Below, one piece after another: positions 9,070 to 12,246 of a stretch of 12,246 bases of DNA (position 1 is the stretch's first letter; every line of letters begins with the position of its first letter). Location: the NCBI RefSeq assembly GCF_000611645.1, contig NW_014011906.1, positions 1 through 12,246 on the forward strand, written 5' to 3'. The position numbers and the translations under genes were made by a program. The DNA comes from Monoraphidium neglectum (Eukaryota > Chlorophyta > Chlorophyceae > Sphaeropleales > Selenastraceae). The notes below the pieces were generated by a model, which worked only from the letters and a program-made list of their open reading frames with translations, was not told the DNA's origin and searched no databases.

Positions 9070-10543
9070 ATGACGACGCACACTGACGGTCGGCCTTCTC
9101 ATGCACAGGTCAGGGCTGGCTGTCCCAGCACATGCATGGCGAACAGCGGTCCCCTTGCAGCAGCGCAAAGCTTGCCGTGAAACCTTTGCTTCACTGCCTT
9201 CCAAGCGTCTGCCCCCATTGTGCATGTGCACACGCATGCGCGCGCACGCACATACATGTACATGCGTGCTCTTGCGTGCGCGCGCGCGCACACACACACA
9301 AGCGCACGCATGCACACCAACACACACACACACACACACACACACAACCCCAAGATGACAAATCGCCGCCCCACCACCGACGCAGGCCGTCCTCGACCGC
9401 TGTGCAGCCGCCCTGTCGGAATACCGCGCCCACAAGGCCGCGGTGGGCGCCTGGCTGCACGCGTTCCCCGCCTCCAACGGCGGCCGACGCCCCGGGCTGC
9501 TCGATGCGCAGGCCACGGGCGACCCCGTGCTCGCGTCCCGTTTCCAGCAGTACCTGCAGGTTCGGCAGCGCCTGCTGGCAGAGCTGCCCGCGCTCAGGCG
9601 CGAGTACGAGGGAGCACTCGACGCCGACGCGCGCGAGCGGCGCCGCGGTGGCGGCGGCGCACAGCGCGCGGCTGCGGGGGCGGCGGCGGGCGTGCCGGGC
9701 GCGAATGCGAACGCGGCCGTCGGGCGGACCCCCGCGCAGGCCGCGCAGCAGTGGTCGGCGGCAGTGCAGTACCGGCGGAGCCACCCAGCAAGGCCGCTGG
9801 GCGAACCCCAGCAGCGAGGCGCGGCGGCAGCGGCGGCGGAGGTGGCGGCAGCGCCGATCAGCATTGTGGGCGTCGCGGCGCCGGCTGCGCCTCGGCAGCG
9901 ATCTGCAGCTGAGGAGGCTTCAGGCGCCCCCGGCCGCGAGCTGGCGCAGCTCGCGGAAAAGGCCTCCTCTGCCTCTGCCTCTGACCCCTCGACCCGCATG
10001 CGATCGGCCGCGCTCGCAGCCTTGCAATACAAGCAGCGCGCGGCCGGTGCCGGGGCGGGCGCGCGCGCCGGCGCGCCCAGCGGCGGCGGCGGCGCTGCGA
10101 GCGCGGTGCTGCAGGCGCCGGTGCCGCCGCGCCCAAAGGCGGGCGAGCCGGCCGTGATCGCTGTCGTCGAAACGGCCAAGTTCAACCCCTTGGTCGGGCG
10201 CAAGGCGCGGCAGCTGGACGCAGACACACGGCTGGACGTGGTCATGAGTGATGGCGGCGCGGCGGTTGGGCCGACAGCTGCGCCGCAGCTCGCAAGCCAG
10301 TTGGTAGGAGTCGCAGCGGCGCCGGCGCACGCGCCGGCCCAGGCGCAGGCTGAGACCAACGAGACAGGCGGTGATGGCAGCGCGCTCGCCCCTGCGGATG
10401 CCGTTTCGCCGGCACCTGGTGCAACCAGGGCTCAGCAGGCGAAGCCACACCCGGCGCGGCCGGTGCGCGCTGCCGCATTGAGCGGCACGGACTGTGTGCC
10501 GCCGCTGGTGATGGCTCCTGGGGCGGTGCCCCTGCCGACTTGA
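9070..10543 (+). CDS. Unrecognised Ala-rich protein, about 398 residues
   Basis: The main exon is 9386-10543, open for 385 codons to TGA, after an acceptor GACGCAG at 9385. The simplest first exon is 9070-9108 (MTTHTDGRPSHAQ, donor CAG|GTCAGG), phase 0. An alternative with ATG 8787-8849 and 8968-9108 is also in phase and would add 55 Arg/Ala-rich residues resembling a targeting sequence. In the 398-residue model, residues 14-95 look helical and conserved: YRAHKAAVGAWLHAF (26-40), GLLDAQAT (50-57), RFQQYLQVRQRLLAEL (65-80), then a charged helix ending in Arg-rich DADARERRR. After that, Ala/Gly/Pro-rich sequence dominates, with short islands such as VETAKFNPLVGRKARQLDADTRLDVVM. No membrane span or catalytic motif is visible. 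I do not recognise a family. Strand and frame are supported by codon bias and by the following TGTAA signals. Confidence 0.62.
9219..9347. repeat. Alternating purine-pyrimidine tract with (CA)13
   Basis: Inside the first intron (9109-9385), strict purine/pyrimidine alternation runs 9219-9269 and 9273-9300, then 9302-9317. It ends in (CA)13 at 9321-9346. Such CG/CA/TG alternation favours left-handed Z-DNA. The (CA)n part should vary in length between strains. Confidence 0.9.
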
Positions 10544-10769
10544 TGCCCCTGCGTGTGTATGCGCACATGGACTTTCAGGGTTTTGGACATGGTTTTGGTA
10601 CCATTGCATGTCCCCGCTTGTATATCATTGTTCGCTTGCTGTATATGTTCAGGCATTATTCATGCTTCGTTGAGCACAACACCGATGCCTCAAACGTGGA
10701 CAAACCAACCCTCAGCTTGAGGTGCAATGGCGCCCCCAATGTGCTTCCGCACCAGGAGGGGCGGGCTGG

Positions 10770-10803
10770 TGTAAATGTGACCGCATGCTTTGCAGAGCTG
10801 TAA
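10770..10803 (+). terminator. Paired TGTAA polyadenylation signals of the Ala-rich protein gene
   Basis: TGTAA occurs at 10770-10774 and 10799-10803, about 230-260 nt after the stop at 10541-10543. Both fit the chlorophyte motif; which is used is not clear. Confidence 0.6.
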
Positions 10804-11246
10804 CAGTTGTGACAGCTATGACCACCAGTTGCGACCAGCATGCGCCGACACGGGATATTATGCAGCGGCCGCCCCTCACTGTGTAGGGTGCCCTGTCGCA
10901 TGGTACGATTGTGCATTGCCCACGAACCTACAGCTGTTTCGACCATCAGGTTTTCGTACATTACTCATTGTTGAAGCATGACAAGGCCGGCTGGTTTGGC
11001 CAGTTGAGAGTCCATACTCTGTTGGAATCAGGGCGTAGGCTCAGGGTCCCAGTTGCCCCACTACCTCACGTATGGGGGCGGCCACGCGAACCGGCAAGAT
11101 GCAGCGCGCTGGTCAAACCAGAAGAGCCACTGACGGGCTGATGCGATGTTTGCAGGTCGTGGGGTTCGGACGCGTTCGCGTCGTGTGTAGGGGTTGAGTG
11201 GGCAGTCATGCGGGTGCGTGAGGGTGGGCAGTGCGGTGATGGGCGG

Positions 11247-11264
11247 GCGTAGAAATCTCTACGC
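11247..11264. repeat. 7-bp perfect hairpin
   Basis: GCGTAGA (11247-11253), loop AATC, TCTACGC (11258-11264). It is perfect, but short enough to be chance. No gene depends on it. Confidence 0.6.
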
Positions 11265-11512
11265 TCTGAAGTGCAGCGGGACAAATGCAGAGTCCTGCGG
11301 CGTGTGCGCCTGGTCATGGGCGGTGGCACAAGCGCCACCAGCACAACCGTGGAGCAGGGGCACGGCAAGCGAGCCGGCAAGCGTTCCACCCGGCCCTTGC
11401 AGCACAGCAAGCACCCACACCCACAAAGTCGAGGGTAACGCCCCACCCGCTGAGCCGGCCGGTGGCGCAGCAAACACAACACGCGCACCTTGAAGGTACA
11501 CAGACAGTGCAG

Positions 11513-11677
11513 TGAGGGCCCAAAGCACACACCCAGGAGACATGCCTGGCCCTGGGCCCTGGGGCCGGCCTGTCCAAGGCACAGGCGTCGGTGCAGCAGG
11601 TTTGGCCGCCAGCAGCAGCGGTAGCGCGGTATCTGTGCAATCTGCGCCCTCGCTCCCCTCCCCCCGCCAGCGCCCCA
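11513..11677. repeat. Dispersed GC-rich repeat, copy A
   Basis: The core 11528-11571 matches copy B (12092-12135) at 42 of 44 bases. Similarity also appears at the left edge (TGAGGGC) and at the right (a C-run then CGCC(A/G)GCGCCCCA, ending 11677). Copy A carries about 50 bp more between core and right edge. The core holds GGGCCC and GGCCGGCC palindromes. Confidence 0.8.
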
Positions 11678-12083
11678 TGTTAGCAAGGCCATAACGGCGC
11701 AGGGGTGTTTGCCCGGGGCCCCTTGGCACCCCCGCGCCGCAGGCGGCGGACGCAAGGGGTGGCGGGGCCGTGGATGGTTGGGCGGGTGCGGCGTACAACG
11801 CTCCCCACGCAATAAGTGCGGGTAGAGGGGCATCCCTGAGAAGTGAAGGAACACTGATACAATCCTGAAATCGAGCAAGCCTTGCTGCGCCCGGGGTTGC
11901 TTTGCCTTGCTTTGTTACAGCCATTGAGGCCGCCTGGCTGGCGCCAGCTGGACTCCTCCCGCAACTGTGTACCACCGGTCAGAAATAACAAGGGCTAACT
12001 GTATACTAGCCACCCAGTACACACGGCAACCAACATAATACACAACAAACCAGAATATCGTTGCAGGCATACAAACGGAACAA

Positions 12084-12196
12084 TGAGGGCGCACACCCAG
12101 GTGACATGCCTGGCCCCGGGCCCTGGGGCCGGCCTCTTGAAGGCTGCGGCGACGGTACCGCGGGACCCGCGCCCCCGCCCCCCCGCCGGCGCCCCA
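12084..12196. repeat. Dispersed GC-rich repeat, copy B
   Basis: This is the second copy, in the same orientation and about 570 bp from copy A. On the - strand both cores can be read as GRPQGPGPGMSPGC, but nothing else indicates coding. I cannot assign the element to a transposon class; no terminal repeats or target-site duplications are evident. Confidence 0.8.
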
Positions 12197-12246
12197 CTTA
12201 CTAGGGGGTAAAAAACCGAAATACTAGGGGCTTTTGCTTGCTTTGC

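Larger units (their letters stand above)
10804..12246. other. Region without a supportable gene
   Basis: No recognisable protein segment, splice-consistent exon chain or RNA gene is seen. Two overlapping - strand frames stay open for 270 (11066-11878) and 238 codons (11259-11975). Their residue make-up is Cys/Arg/Pro-rich, as expected when GC-rich non-coding DNA is translated. The stretch contains small hairpins at 11169-11182 and 11247-11264, a - strand TGTAA at 11915-11919, and two copies of a dispersed repeat. Another gene may begin beyond the window. Confidence 0.55.

Noticed and set aside
8902..10359. 485-codon open frame on the - strand
   Set aside because: It is antisense to the Ala-rich protein exon and runs straight through the CA/GT tract, where it encodes Cys-Val runs. 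GC-rich DNA commonly leaves such frames open.
11066..11975. Overlapping 270- and 238-codon - strand frames
   Set aside because: The residue make-up is Cys/Arg/Pro-rich, no domain is seen, and part of the open frame is the dispersed repeat. Neither frame can be preferred.
1..12246. tRNA, rRNA, CRISPR, telomere repeats or bacterial operons
   Set aside because: I found no T-loop or cloverleaf pattern, no regularly spaced direct repeats, no TTTAGGG arrays and no ribosome-binding-site-led gene strings. The introns and TGTAA signals are eukaryotic.

Overview
This window looks like nuclear DNA from a GC-rich green alga (Chlorophyta). Four protein genes can be read. They are interrupted by short introns of about 145-480 bp with GT-AG ends, mostly GTGNGN donors. 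Codon use is strongly GC-biased, the proteins carry alanine/glycine-rich linkers, introns and UTRs hold CA/GT tracts, and TGTAA (the chlorophyte polyadenylation motif) lies 100-300 nt after the stop codons. One gene belongs to the chloroplast pheophorbide a oxygenase family. I cannot name the genus.

Layout. (1) Positions 1-2105, + strand: the 3' part of a PAO/TIC55/PTC52-like Rieske oxygenase. Its N-terminal Rieske and iron domains lie before the window. (2) Positions 2106-2533: a short spacer between converging 3' ends. (3) Positions 2534-6277, - strand: a nine-exon gene for a 647-residue protein I do not recognise. All eight intron phases agree and the total is a whole number of codons. Read without splicing, it looks like two separate genes. 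(4) Positions 6290-6656: its upstream region, with an unusual perfect inverted repeat followed by T6. (5) Positions 6657-8541, - strand: a four-exon SpoU/TrmH-family RNA 2'-O-ribose methyltransferase, complete, with a probable organelle-targeting N-terminus. (6) Positions 8542-9069: a divergent upstream region. (7) Positions 9070-10803, + strand: an unrecognised alanine-rich protein whose first intron holds a long Z-DNA-prone tract. (8) Positions 10804-12246: no convincing gene, but a dispersed repeat is present twice.

The genes do not form an obvious pathway. Two are organelle-type enzymes, one for chlorophyll breakdown or envelope redox and one for rRNA modification. The other two are low-complexity proteins of unknown role that share a weak local pattern. 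Gene models rest on splice-site and reading-phase agreement worked out by eye; no searches were run.
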